A stretch of DNA of 64,000 bases from NCBI GenBank assembly GCA_002838185.1, contig CP017948.1:1178001-1242000 (forward strand), in the 5' to 3' direction. This document shows, in pieces, positions 15,466 to 24,258 of the stretch. Under the pieces are notes generated by a model, which was not told the origin of the DNA, ran no database searches, and saw only the letters and a list, made by a program, of their open reading frames with translations. The position numbers were made by a program, and so were the translations under genes. The first letter of the stretch is position 1. Each line of letters opens with the position of its first letter. The stretch comes from Tenericutes bacterium MO-XQ. Its GTDB lineage: Bacteria > Bacillota_I > Bacilli_A > Acholeplasmatales > Acholeplasmataceae.

Positions 15466-16856
15466 TCTAATTTTGGTGGTACTCTATGATTTGTATGTAT
15501 TTCATAATGATGTGCTATAGTAATGACGGTTTCATCGTTGTATTTTTTACCGAAAAAAACTAAAGATAGTGGTGATAAATCAGTGAGAGCCTTTGCTGGA
15601 ACACTTACTGTTGGTGTCCCAAAAATAGGTGCATACGAGTTTCTAATTGTTGAATATGCGGCATCTAAATCATATGACTTAAGTGTTTGTTCTAGTTTTT
15701 GTGCAAGATGCATCTGTTCGGCTTTTAGCTTTTTATATTCAGAATCATTTAAATCACCATTTGTTTTTTCAGAAGCAGTAAAAATAGATTGACCATATTT
15801 CAAACAACGATCTTTATGAAGTTCATTAAACTCAATGAGTTCTTTAAGCGATTTGATAGGTGCTTTTTCTCCAAGAGATTCAAAATAATGATTGATATCA
15901 TGTTTAAATTCATGAATTAATGTTTTGTCATTTTTTAAATCATCGAGAGCAAAATCTATGTCGATTACTGTAGCACCTAATGATGTAAACAATTTTTTAG
16001 CTTCATGCATAATATTTATTTCTTCATCAGTATATTTAAAATCTTTATATTTGTAGTTAAGTAAACCAATTTTCTTACCTTTTATAGTTTTTTTAGTGGC
16101 TTCGAAAAATTGTGGGACATAATGATTACAGATATCTGTTGATGGATCATTTGGATCATAGCCATAAATAATATCCAGTAGCATGGCACAATCTTCCACA
16201 GTTTTTCCCATTGGTCCTGCAGTATCTTGAAATTGAGAGATTGGAATAATACCATATCTAGATACAAACCCCAAAGAAGGTTTAATAGCTGTAATGCTAT
16301 TCTTATATGCAGGTGCCATAAGTGAACCATTGGTCTCAGTTCCAATAGATATTGGAATCATATCAGCAGCAACAGCTACAGCTGATCCAGTGGATGAGCC
16401 AAGAGGATCTATGATTTCATTGTAAGGATTTTTTACTTGTCCATGAAGAGATCCATAGCCACTAGGCATATCATCAAAGCTCATGAAATAAGCGAACTCA
16501 GATAAATTAGCTTTACCCAAAAAAACCATGCCTGCATTTCGTATCTTTTTTACGATGGTAGCTTCATAAGGGGCATAAAAATCTTTAAGAGCATAACTGT
16601 TTGCAGTTGTATGCATATGGTCTTTTGTATGAATGTTATCTTTAATAACAATAGGTATGCCATGTAGCATACTTTTTGGTTTTGATAACTCAAGATCATA
16701 AATGATTTTGTCCAAATCTGGATTAATTTCAGAAATCGCATTGAGTTTAGGATTATATAAACGTATGCGTTTAAGATAATAATTAGTAATATCTGATATC
16801 GTTGTTTTTTTGTGTTCAAGCTGTTGTATCAGTGATTTTACAGTTTGTTCTTTCAT
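15459..16856 (-). CDS. Amidase signature (AS) family amidase
   Basis: 465 residues. The Ser-cisSer-Lys triad is visible: Lys in GIPIVIKDNIH (about residue 68), Ser in LGSSTGSAVAVA (about 153) and nucleophile Ser in GTETNGSLMAPA (about 177). It hydrolyses an amide bond and resembles general bacterial amidases more than GatA: there is no GatB or GatC nearby. It overlaps pcp by 4 bases (ATGA), so the two are translationally coupled, which suggests joint work on peptide or cyclic amide substrates such as pyroglutamyl compounds. Its terminator has been split by an IS. Confidence 0.85.
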   Translation of the reverse strand: MKEQTVKSLIQQLEHKKTTISDITNYYLKRIRLYNPKLNAISEINPDLDKIIYDLELSKPKSMLHGIPIVIKDNIHTKDHMHTTANSYALKDFYAPYEATIVKKIRNAGMVFLGKANLSEFAYFMSFDDMPSGYGSLHGQVKNPYNEIIDPLGSSTGSAVAVAADMIPISIGTETNGSLMAPAYKNSITAIKPSLGFVSRYGIIPISQFQDTAGPMGKTVEDCAMLLDIIYGYDPNDPSTDICNHYVPQFFEATKKTIKGKKIGLLNYKYKDFKYTDEEINIMHEAKKLFTSLGATVIDIDFALDDLKNDKTLIHEFKHDINHYFESLGEKAPIKSLKELIEFNELHKDRCLKYGQSIFTASEKTNGDLNDSEYKKLKAEQMHLAQKLEQTLKSYDLDAAYSTIRNSYAPIFGTPTVSVPAKALTDLSPLSLVFFGKKYNDETVITIAHHYEIHTNHRVPPKLEG

Positions 16857-17467
16857 ATGATCTCCTTAATGGTTGTTTTGATTGCGATATCTAAAGCTCT
16901 AGTGATAGCATATAAGTCAGTTGCATATGTGTCTGGTTTATCTTCTATCTGACTAAATATATAAGGGACATGAATAAATCCAGCAGGTATGTTCATATTT
17001 TTCTTATGTAGGGTATATAGCAAAGTATACATTAAATGGTTGCAAACATAAGTACCAGAAGTATTAGATATTACAGCAGGGATACCATCATCCATGAGTG
17101 CATTTACTATTTTTTTTAGTGGCAATGTTGCAAAATAGGCATTTTCACCATCTTCTTTGATGAGTTTATCTTCTGGTTGATTTCCTGAATTATCCTTTAT
17201 TGGTGCATCATCTATGTTAATAGCAACTCTTTCAACACGTATGTTTTTTGCACCACCAGCTTGACCAACAAGAATGACAATTGATGGAGAATTTTTTTCT
17301 ATATAGCTATCTAGTTGTTCAATGGAAGAATCAAAAGATGTCTCAATTTCTTTTTTTATAATCTCAAATCCTAAAATCTCATCTGCGAGTTGTTTTACTG
17401 CTTCATAAGAAGGATTTATTTTCTCGCCAGCAAATGGTGTGAATCCAGTAATTAGTACTTTTTTCAT
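16853..17467 (-). CDS. pcp: Pyroglutamyl-peptidase I (pyrrolidone carboxyl peptidase)
   Basis: Cysteine peptidase removing N-terminal pyroglutamate. About 204 residues from ATG 17467 (MKKVLITGFTPF), preceded by AGAGGTGA; an upstream in-frame GTG overlaps that ribosome site. Family landmarks: GFTPFAGEKINPS at the N terminus, the Glu in NIRVERVAIN (about 81), the catalytic Cys in NTSGTYVCNHLMY (about 141) and the His in AGFIHVPY (about 165). All three catalytic residues are present. First gene of a two-gene unit with the amidase. Confidence 0.95.
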   Translation of the reverse strand: MKKVLITGFTPFAGEKINPSYEAVKQLADEILGFEIIKKEIETSFDSSIEQLDSYIEKNSPSIVILVGQAGGAKNIRVERVAINIDDAPIKDNSGNQPEDKLIKEDGENAYFATLPLKKIVNALMDDGIPAVISNTSGTYVCNHLMYTLLYTLHKKNMNIPAGFIHVPYIFSQIEDKPDTYATDLYAITRALDIAIKTTIKEII

Positions 17468-17606
17468 ATAGTTCACCTCTATGTTCAGTTTATCATAGGT
17501 TTTAGTATTTTTAATACATAATAATTCAAACTTAAATGTATTTAAATCAATTGTTTAGAAATTTTAAAAACTAATTAAAAAAATTAAAAAAATAAAATAA
17601 AATAAG

Positions 17607-17635
17607 TTGACATTAGATATCAAAAAGCGTATTAT
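17607..17635 (+). promoter_or_regulatory. Promoter of the CoA-disulfide reductase pseudogene
   Basis: TTGACA (17607-17612), 17-base spacer, TATTAT (17630-17635). Upstream lies a very A-rich stretch (about 17560-17605) that could act as an UP element. The promoter still looks intact although the gene is broken. Confidence 0.75.
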
Positions 17636-17658
17636 ATATAAGGTTGGAGGTACGAATC

Positions 17659-18375
17659 ATGAAAAAGAAAATAATTATTATTGGAGGCGTTGCAGGTGGT
17701 GCGACTACTGCAGCACGCCTTAGAAGATTAGATGAATTTGCTGAAATTGTTCTTATAGAACGTGGTGAATATATTTCATTTGCAAATTGTGGGTTACCAT
17801 ATCATATTGGTAAAGTGATACCATCTAGAGATAGTTTAGTCGTTCAAACAGTTGAAGACATGCACAACAAGTTTAATATTGATGTAAGAAATCTAACAGA
17901 AGTTATTGATATAGATGCAAAGAATAAAAAAGTTGTTGTTCATAATTTAAAAGATGACAAAACATACGAAGAAACCTATGATAAGTTGGTGGTTTCAACA
18001 GGAAGTCAACCAATTAAGCCACCGATTCCAGGGATCAATGAAGCTACAAACCTATTTACACTAAGAAATATCCCAGATATGGATCAAATCATTAAATATA
18101 TTAATGAACACAAGCCAAGAAAGGCTGTAGTAATTGGTGGTGGGTTTATTGGTGTCGAAATGATGGAAAATCTACATCATTTAGGCATGCAGGTGACACT
18201 CGTAGAAATGGCACCACAAGTGATGGGCATGTTTGATTACGAAATGGCGCAAATCATTCATCAAAAAATTGTTGATCATGGTGTAAGTTTGGTATTAAGT
18301 GATGGAGTTAAGTCATTTGATATGGAAGGTAAAAGAATTACTTTAGCATCTGGATTATCAATTATGACTGATTGA
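17659..18375 (+). CDS. N-terminal fragment: FAD/NAD part of CoA-disulfide reductase
   Basis: 238 residues up to the premature TGA. Holds the FAD motif GGVAGGATTAARLRR, the redox Cys (NCGLPYH, about residue 43) and the NAD motif GGGFIGVEM, but lacks the rest of the FAD domain and the dimerisation domain. Unlikely to be active alone. Fragment of the pseudogene 17659-20141. Confidence 0.6.
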   Translation: MKKKIIIIGGVAGGATTAARLRRLDEFAEIVLIERGEYISFANCGLPYHIGKVIPSRDSLVVQTVEDMHNKFNIDVRNLTEVIDIDAKNKKVVVHNLKDDKTYEETYDKLVVSTGSQPIKPPIPGINEATNLFTLRNIPDMDQIIKYINEHKPRKAVVIGGGFIGVEMMENLHHLGMQVTLVEMAPQVMGMFDYEMAQIIHQKIVDHGVSLVLSDGVKSFDMEGKRITLASGLSIMTD

Positions 18376-19398
18376 ATCATATTTGCAATTGGTGTTAGAC
18401 CAGATAACATTCTCGCAAAGAAAGCGAATTTGGATCTAACTGATCGTGGATTTATTAAAGTTAATGAGTATTTACAAACATCAAATAAAGATATTTATGC
18501 AATTGGTGATGTTATTGAAATACCAAATATAGTTACCAAACAAAGCATGGCAGCTGCATTAGCTGGTCCTGCAAATAAACAAGGTCGATATGTCGCAAAT
18601 CATATTTGCGGAATTAAAGACGAATATCATGGTACTTTAGCAACTTCAGCAGCTAAAATCTTTGATATAACAGTTGCATCTACTGGTGCAAATGAAAAAA
18701 CTTTAAAACAATTAGGTTTACCATATAAAGCAATTCATATTCACCCTACAAATCACGCTAGCTATTATCCTGGTTCTTCAGTTATCTCGTTAAAAGTATT
18801 GTTTAATCCTGAAACTGAAGAAATTTATGGAGCACAAGCTGTTGGTGGTGAAGATGGTGTTGATAAGCGTATTGATGTTTTATCTACAGCTATTTTTGGA
18901 AAAATGAAGGTTACAGACTTAAAACATCTTGATTTAGCTTATGCTCCACCATTCTCATCTGCAAAGGATCCAGTAAATATGGTTGGATTTGTAGCAGAAA
19001 ATATTATTTCTAACTTAGTAAAAACAATAACATGGCAAGATATGCAAGATTTAGCATCAAAAGGTAGTTATATACTTGATGTTAGAGAAGAAGCTGAATA
19101 TGTCTTAGAATACTTACCTGGTTCAGTCAATATTCCATTATCTCAACTAAGAAATCGTTTGGATGAAATTCCAAAGGATCAAGAAATTTACGTTTACTGC
19201 CATGTTGGAACAAGAGGATATACTGCAACAAGAGTATTGGAACAACATGGATACCATGTTAAAAACTTAGATGGTGGATTTAAATCATATAGCTGTGTAT
19301 TTGATCATGATGGCTCTGAGATCTGTTTTACACTTACAGATGATTTAGGTATTCCTGTTGTTGATAAAGAAAACAAGAAGCAGCAATACCTGTTGTAA
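18376..19398 (+). pseudogene. Middle fragment: reductase C-terminus plus rhodanese domain
   Basis: Same frame as the N-terminal fragment. IFAIGVRPD and the FAD-contacting YAIGDV, a dimerisation domain, then a rhodanese domain with active-site loop CHVGTRGY. There is no convincing ribosome site after the TGA, so translation would need read-through or weak reinitiation. It runs out at a TAA after QQYLL, caused by the second lesion. Confidence 0.6.
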
Positions 19399-19415
19399 AT
19401 GAAGCTAAAGTAACA

Positions 19416-20141
19416 TTGTCTATTGATGCTTGTGGTTTACAATGTCCAGGACCTATTGTTCAAGTATACAAAGCGATGCAAGATATTGAAGACGGTAATA
19501 TACTAGAAGTAAAAGCAACTGACCCTGGGTTCCAAAAAGACATTAAAACATGGGCAGAAAAAACTGGTAATACCTTAATTAATATAGAAAAAGAAGATAA
19601 AATCATTTTAGCTTATATTCAAAAAGGAAAATCTAAAAATCTAGATAAAGGTATTGAAGTCACTGAAAGCAAAAATGGTACGACAATTGTTGTCTTTAGT
19701 CAAGATTTGGATAAGGCTATTGCAGCATTCATCATTGCGAATGGTGCTAAATCAATGGGTAAAGAAGTATCACTATTCTTTACATTCTGGGGACTTAATA
19801 TTTTAAGAAAGCCTAGAAGAGTTAAATTAAAGAAATCATTTATTGAAAAAATGTTTGGAAAAATGATGCCTAGAGGTACAGAAAAACTTCCAATATCAAA
19901 CATGAATATGGCTGGTATGGGACCTAAAATGATCAAAGGTATTATGAAGAAGAAGAATGTTGATTCATTACAAACATTAATGAAAACAGCAATGGATATG
20001 GGTGTAAAAGTTACAGCATGTGCAATGAGTATGGACATTATGGGTATTCATAAAGAAGAACTTATTGATGGCATTGAAATTGCAGGTGTAGCAACTTATT
20101 TAGGTGACACTCAAGACTCGAATCATAACTTATTCATATAA
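19416..20141 (+). CDS. C-terminal fragment: TusA-like plus DsrE-like domains
   Basis: As an ORF it begins at TTG 19416 (SIDACGLQCPGP), but the frame is open further upstream (AIPVVNEAKVT), as expected for a severed fusion. The TusA domain has the CPxP-type motif CGLQCPGPIV. The DsrE-like domain (about residues 90-240) contains hydrophobic VVFSQDLDKAIAAF and a cysteine in KVTACAMSMD. No ribosome site precedes the TTG, so independent expression is doubtful, although both domains could fold alone. Confidence 0.55.
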   Translation: MSIDACGLQCPGPIVQVYKAMQDIEDGNILEVKATDPGFQKDIKTWAEKTGNTLINIEKEDKIILAYIQKGKSKNLDKGIEVTESKNGTTIVVFSQDLDKAIAAFIIANGAKSMGKEVSLFFTFWGLNILRKPRRVKLKKSFIEKMFGKMMPRGTEKLPISNMNMAGMGPKMIKGIMKKKNVDSLQTLMKTAMDMGVKVTACAMSMDIMGIHKEELIDGIEIAGVATYLGDTQDSNHNLFI

Positions 20142-20142
20142 T

Positions 20143-20166
20143 AAAAACGCTCAACGAAACTGTTTG
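20143..20166 (+). terminator. Left arm of a fourth convergent terminator split by an IS
   Basis: AAAAACGCTCA-AC-GAAACTGTTTG. The far-side arm CAAATAGTTTC-AC-TGAGCGTTTTTT (21467-21491) pairs with it: 6 bp at the base, a 2-base mismatch, then 11 bp with one G-T pair. T and A tracts on both outer edges fit a bidirectional terminator between the pseudogene and the MMPL gene. Confidence 0.7.
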
Positions 20167-20183
20167 CTAAATATGGACAGTAA

Positions 20184-20993
20184 TTAAAAAAGACTAGGAA
20201 GAGTTGACATTCTCAATTGTAGAGGTGTCAACTCTTTTATTTTTTTACTTTGTCTGTCTTCATTGTAATATGTGATGTAAGAATCGACAAGTATTTTCAT
20301 TTGTTTTATTGTGATTTGATGATGAAGATGCATACATTCACTTTTAAATTGGCTGAAGAAAGATTCTATTGGACAATTATCAACACAGCTACCCTTAGCT
20401 GATACACTATGCTTTATCCAATGTCTTTTCAACCACCTATGGTAAGTTTGTCCAACAAATGGGGTGCCTTGATCAGAATGCAGTATTAATCCTTTGCGAT
20501 AATTTCTGGGTACGTTTCTTGTGGCTTGTTTTAAAGTATCCATGACCAGTTTTAGATCATTTCTATTGGAAACTTTGTAACTGACAATATATTTATCATA
20601 GAGATCTTTTATCGCACACAAATAGATGGTTCCTTGTGTTGTGGGCAAATAAGAAACATCTATACTCCACTTTTGATTTGACATTTTTGTGGTAAAATCT
20701 CTTTGAAGGAGATTAGGAATGCGATGGTGGTTGACCTTGCTATATCTTTTTCTCTTTCGTCTGATAATGGACTGAATACCATTCAGTTTCATGTATCGAT
20801 ACACGGTGCTCTTCGTGGTAAAGACGCCGTGTATTTTCTTTAATTTCATTTGAATTGTTTCTATGCCCCATCTTTTATCTTTATGGTAGAGACTAACAAT
20901 CTGATGGTTAAGCAATTCATTGAACGCTTTATATTTTGGCCTACCTAAGCGAATCCATTCATAGTAACCGCTTCTTGAACATGACATCCTCAT
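20184..20993 (-). CDS. IS3-family transposase OrfB (third type)
   Basis: 269 residues from an internal ATG, with the frame open upstream into orfA. Catalytic residues: Asp in WSIDVSYLPT, Asp in LHSDQGTPFV, Glu in NCPIESFFSQFKSE. N-terminal HTH_21-like region (DKRWGIETIQMKLKK). Complete. The motif spacing and the surrounding WSIDVSYL differ from the other two IS3 types in the window, so this is a separate lineage. Confidence 0.93.
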   Translation of the reverse strand: MRMSCSRSGYYEWIRLGRPKYKAFNELLNHQIVSLYHKDKRWGIETIQMKLKKIHGVFTTKSTVYRYMKLNGIQSIIRRKRKRYSKVNHHRIPNLLQRDFTTKMSNQKWSIDVSYLPTTQGTIYLCAIKDLYDKYIVSYKVSNRNDLKLVMDTLKQATRNVPRNYRKGLILHSDQGTPFVGQTYHRWLKRHWIKHSVSAKGSCVDNCPIESFFSQFKSECMHLHHQITIKQMKILVDSYITYYNEDRQSKKIKELTPLQLRMSTLPSLF

Positions 20994-21031
20994 GCAGAGA
21001 TAGATGATAGAATAACGATCCTTTAATTGGT

Positions 21032-21379
21032 CTATGACTTGGTATTTTTCTCGCGCGTTCTTAGGTAGGCTACCGCTTTTTTTATGTCTTCACCACTTTT
21101 GATATACTTTAACAGTTCCGCTTTACTCATGATGTCCAAGTTAAGCTTCTTAGGTCTACCTTTGTTTGGTATCTCTTTTTTCGTGCCTTTTCCTCTACGA
21201 TCTACACAAGTGCCATGCTTTCGATACTGTTTTACCCATAAATCTAATTGGCTATGAGCAATATCAAAACTTCTAAGTATTTGACGCTGTGTTTTCTCTT
21301 TGCTTAAATACAGTTCTACAATCTTGTTTTTCTCATCGATTGTATACGATGGATGCTTTCTTGTTTTTCTTTCATTCAT
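21032..21379 (-). CDS. IS3-family transposase OrfA (third type)
   Basis: 115 residues with a helix-turn-helix (KTQRQILRSFDIAHSQLDLW, about 30-50) and a basic linker. RBS AAAGGAG before ATG 21379. The C-terminal codons cross the run GAGAAAAAT; the -1 frame is open there and joins OrfB, so a frameshift fusion is expected. Confidence 0.9.
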   Translation of the reverse strand: MNERKTRKHPSYTIDEKNKIVELYLSKEKTQRQILRSFDIAHSQLDLWVKQYRKHGTCVDRRGKGTKKEIPNKGRPKKLNLDIMSKAELLKYIKSGEDIKKAVAYLRTREKNTKS

Positions 21380-21408
21380 TCTAACGACTCCTTTATATTC
21401 ATTCTAAC

Positions 21409-21449
21409 AAAAAAAGCTAGAACACTATACTATGTCCTAGCCTTTTTTT
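21409..21449 (-). terminator. Bidirectional terminator at the orfA end of the third-type IS
   Basis: GCTAGAACA (21416-21424) pairs with TGTCCTAGC (21433-21441), one G-T pair, with seven A on one side and seven T on the other. It stops transcripts entering from the MMPL gene, and also any leaving the IS. Confidence 0.8.
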
Positions 21450-21465
21450 AAGTTGTCCGTTTTAA

Positions 21466-23520
21466 TCAAATAGTTTCACTGAGCGTTTTTTCTTTTTTCT
21501 TATTCAAATGTATTAAGATTTTATCAAGTGTCATAAGAAGTGCTGGCAAACATATAAGAACAAACATGTATGAGATAAATGCTCCTTTTCCGAGTAAAAA
21601 ACCAATATCTTTAACAGCTGAGATGTTTGAAAACAAGCCTTCCACAAATCCTGCACAAGATAAAACAAAAGCAGAAATAGTTATTGTAATAAAGCTCTTT
21701 TTAAATGAAAAATCCATAGCTTCAAAAACACTTGAAGTCTTTCTTTTTTCGATATAACGATGTGTCATTAATACAGCATAATCTATGGTTGCTCCTAACT
21801 GTATTGCCATCACAACCAAATAGCCAATAAAAATGGTTTGTGTATCTTGAATATAGAGTATAGATAAATTAAACCATATTGCTGATTGAATGACTAAAAC
21901 GAGAATGATGGGTACAAATATTGACTTAAAAGTGATGCATAAAATAATAAATATAGCAAGTATCGAAAGCAGTGAAATCATAAGTTGATCTGAAGTCACT
22001 AAATCCTTGATTTCAGCTGTTGAAGCTGCCATCCCAATGATGTAATAATTATCATAGTATGTCCCAACAGATTCATGAAGATTATTAGAAAACATATATA
22101 AGGCTTCATTTTCATCTGTCAGTGATGATTTAATTAATATTCTCGTATATTGATTACCAACAAAATTTGATACCAAAGAATCAGGCAGCATTGATCTTGG
22201 TATGTTTGGATCAACTACACTAACTAAACTGGTTACCTCAAGCACATCCGCATTTTGTGATAATTCACTAACAAGACTAACTTCATCTTCAACGTGATTA
22301 TTAGGGACTAATATCACTAAGTTTTGATAACTTCCAAAAGTTTCAGATATTTCTTTTTGATCAATCATTACGCGTCTATTTTCATCAAAAGAAGTGTTGT
22401 TACCATATAAGTATTCTGTTTTGCTAGATAAGTACATACCAACAATAGTAATCATTAAAAAGACTATAACAATGATATACTTGACTTTACTGATATGCTT
22501 AACATAAGACTTAAAAGGACTTAAAAAGTGTTTGTGCATTGTTTTTTTAATCAATGGATAAAAGAAATAGATAAGTATAGGTAGTAATATAAGTGTAGAT
22601 AAATAAGAAAGTAGTATACCTTTTGATAATACAATACCAATGTCAAATCCAATCTTATAACTCATAAATAATAATGATAGAAATCCAGCAATGGTTGTAA
22701 GTGCGGAAGCAGTAATTGATGGGAATGCTCGTCTATAAGCAGTTTTAATCGCTTGATTTAAATCATCAGTTTTTTCTTTCTCTTCATAAAATCTGTGCAT
22801 AAGAAATAGACCATAATCGAGTGATAAAGCCAATTGTAAAGCTAAAGCCATGGTTTGTGTAATATATGATACACTAGGTAAAAAGATGTTTGTTCCTAGA
22901 TTTAGAAGAACAGCTACACCTATGCTCATCAACAATATAATAGGTTCAATCCAAGATTTTGATGCAACAAACATAATGATTAAAACAACTGGCAATATGA
23001 GTAACATAATTTTAATGACTTCCTGATTTGCGATATGTCTATTTTCAATGTTCATTAAAGCTTCACCACGAAGTGCATAGTCATAAACTCTTAATTCGTC
23101 TTTGATAAGATTAATAACGGATTCAACTTCTAGATCATAAGCATCTAAGCCTATAGAAATTTGCATAAGCGCTTTTTGATCTTTGTAAAAAGCACTTTTC
23201 AGAGATTCATCTACGAGTGAAATAGGAACGAGTGATAAATCAACATAATCATCTAGCCAAATGATTTGTTCGACATGTTCGATCTCATTTAAAAATAATT
23301 TGACAGCAATCACTTCATCAACAGATATATCATTTATCTGTAGTTCGATTAAGCTATGAACTCCAAATTCATTTTCTAGAGTGTCGATACCTTCTCTAGT
23401 TTCAGAATCTTGAGGTAAATATGTGGTTAGATCATAGTTTGTTTCAACTTTTGGTATGAGTATTGAAAATAAAAGTGTTGTTAAGACCACAATGACTAAA
23501 ATAACGATCCTTTTAACCAT
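21466..23520 (-). CDS. MMPL/RND-family exporter
   Basis: 684 residues with two repeats of one segment, a large extracytoplasmic loop and about five more segments, the HAE3/MMPL plan. The loops carry YDLTTYLPQDSE after segment 1, and the membrane regions have the small-residue DYGLFLMHR and DYAVLMTHR stretches near the proton-relay position of each half (about 240 and 580). Likely exports a lipid or hydrophobic compound using the proton gradient. Divergent from a TetR regulator that probably represses it. The stop codon (TGA 21466) lies in the terminator arm split by an IS, three bases from that arm's start. Confidence 0.85.
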   Translation of the reverse strand: MVKRIVILVIVVLTTLLFSILIPKVETNYDLTTYLPQDSETREGIDTLENEFGVHSLIELQINDISVDEVIAVKLFLNEIEHVEQIIWLDDYVDLSLVPISLVDESLKSAFYKDQKALMQISIGLDAYDLEVESVINLIKDELRVYDYALRGEALMNIENRHIANQEVIKIMLLILPVVLIIMFVASKSWIEPIILLMSIGVAVLLNLGTNIFLPSVSYITQTMALALQLALSLDYGLFLMHRFYEEKEKTDDLNQAIKTAYRRAFPSITASALTTIAGFLSLLFMSYKIGFDIGIVLSKGILLSYLSTLILLPILIYFFYPLIKKTMHKHFLSPFKSYVKHISKVKYIIVIVFLMITIVGMYLSSKTEYLYGNNTSFDENRRVMIDQKEISETFGSYQNLVILVPNNHVEDEVSLVSELSQNADVLEVTSLVSVVDPNIPRSMLPDSLVSNFVGNQYTRILIKSSLTDENEALYMFSNNLHESVGTYYDNYYIIGMAASTAEIKDLVTSDQLMISLLSILAIFIILCITFKSIFVPIILVLVIQSAIWFNLSILYIQDTQTIFIGYLVVMAIQLGATIDYAVLMTHRYIEKRKTSSVFEAMDFSFKKSFITITISAFVLSCAGFVEGLFSNISAVKDIGFLLGKGAFISYMFVLICLPALLMTLDKILIHLNKKKEKTLSETI
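21467..21491 (-). terminator. Right arm of the fourth split convergent terminator
   Basis: CAAATAGTTTCACTGAGCG plus TTTTTT; partner of 20143-20166; overlaps the last codons of the MMPL gene. Confidence 0.65.
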
Positions 23521-23547
23521 AATAAAACCTCCAAATCATAATTTTAA

Positions 23548-23647
23548 ATAAAGATTTTAAATATCTATTTTAATTATATCTATTTTATGGTATAAATAAG
23601 ATATGAAACCATATTTAAAATATCATTTGAAACCATATTTAAGGAGG
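23548..23647 (+). promoter_or_regulatory. Divergent promoter/operator region between MMPL and TetR genes
   Basis: Two exact direct repeats of TGAAACCATATTTAA lie at 23604-23618 and 23628-23642, 24 bases apart; the second runs into the TetR ribosome site (AAGGAGG 23641-23647). Further upstream, ATATCTATTTTA occurs twice (about 23559 and 23573). Repeats in the gap between a TetR gene and its divergent target are likely operator DNA; a binding protein covering the second copy would also block translation initiation or early elongation of tetR. Confidence 0.5.
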
Positions 23648-23654
23648 CTATCTC

Positions 23655-24257
23655 ATGAAAAATCAAGAAATAAAAAGAAAAATCATGGATACCACAAGAA
23701 ATTTGATGAGACATAATACTCATATAACCATTAAGGATATTGCTGATGCATCATATATCAATATTGCAGCAGTCAACTATCATTTTGGAAGCAAAGAAAA
23801 CTTGCTGATGGCAGTCATGGATGAAGTTGTTGAAAAATTGAAATTAGATATTATCAATCTTATTGAGAAACATAAAGATGTCACACCTGTAGAAAACTTC
23901 ATTGAATCTATTGTAACTTATATATATAATTATGCTATCGATAATATTGGTATTCTAAACTACTTGTTCTTAACAAAAGAACTCCAAAATGAGTCATCAA
24001 ATGCTCTCATTAAAACATTTTTTACTGAAAATGAGTTTACTAGGATGGTTTATCAAAATTTAAAACAAGCTCATAAAACAGATAATCAAAAAGAATTAGC
24101 ATCCAGATATATGATTTTATTTTCTTCTTTTAGTATTCCTTTGTTTATTCAACTTTCTGAAATCAATCAAAAATCTACCACTAAAATTGAAACTTTTAAA
24201 GATCCAGAATTTCGGAAGTTATACATCAAGCAACTTGTGAAAATGGTTGAATTATAA
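23655..24257 (+). CDS. TetR-family transcriptional regulator
   Basis: 200 residues. The N-terminal helix-turn-helix shows the family core ITIKDIADASYINIAAVNYH followed by FGSKENLL (about residues 22-52); the rest is an all-helical ligand domain of usual size. RBS AAGGAGG 8 bases before ATG 23655. Divergent from the MMPL exporter (134-base gap with direct repeats), so repression of that exporter and of itself is the likely role. Followed after one base by a GNAT gene. Confidence 0.9.
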   Translation: MKNQEIKRKIMDTTRNLMRHNTHITIKDIADASYINIAAVNYHFGSKENLLMAVMDEVVEKLKLDIINLIEKHKDVTPVENFIESIVTYIYNYAIDNIGILNYLFLTKELQNESSNALIKTFFTENEFTRMVYQNLKQAHKTDNQKELASRYMILFSSFSIPLFIQLSEINQKSTTKIETFKDPEFRKLYIKQLVKMVEL

Positions 24258-24258
24258 T

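Larger units (their letters stand above)
17659..20141 (+). pseudogene. Broken CoA-disulfide reductase / rhodanese / TusA / DsrE fusion
   Basis: Read as one unit the region encodes about 827 residues: an FAD/NAD reductase with active-site Cys in SFANCGLPYH, a rhodanese domain (YCHVGTRGY), a TusA-like domain (ACGLQCPGP) and a DsrE-like C terminus, the known fused architecture of persulfide-handling proteins. Two lesions interrupt it. One is an in-frame TGA at 18373-18375, where the family has a hydrophobic residue before IIFAIGVRP (TTA to TGA would explain it). The other is a one-base loss near 19381-19383, after which the -1 frame continues AIPVVNEAKV into the TusA domain. It starts at ATG 17659 behind TTGGAGGT. 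Assembly error is the alternative. Confidence 0.8.
20174..21459 (-). mobile_element. IS3-family insertion sequence, third type (about 1.29 kb)
   Basis: Ends TGGACAG... and (reverse complement) CGGACAA..., sharing GGACA, a run of A and CTAGGA. Two minus-strand ORFs in the IS3 arrangement. No clean target duplication can be read, so the boundary may be off by a few bases. Inserted in the loop of the terminator shared by the pseudogene (plus) and the MMPL gene (minus). Confidence 0.85.

Noticed and set aside
18430..19398. Independent oxidoreductase-rhodanese gene starting at TTG 18430
   Set aside because: No ribosome site, and it begins in the middle of a conserved FAD domain continuous in frame with the upstream fragment.
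17659..20141. TGA read as tryptophan or selenocysteine to rescue the reductase
   Set aside because: Trp is TGG throughout, several genes end in TGA within stop/start overlaps, the family position is hydrophobic rather than Trp or Sec, and a second frameshift lesion is also present.
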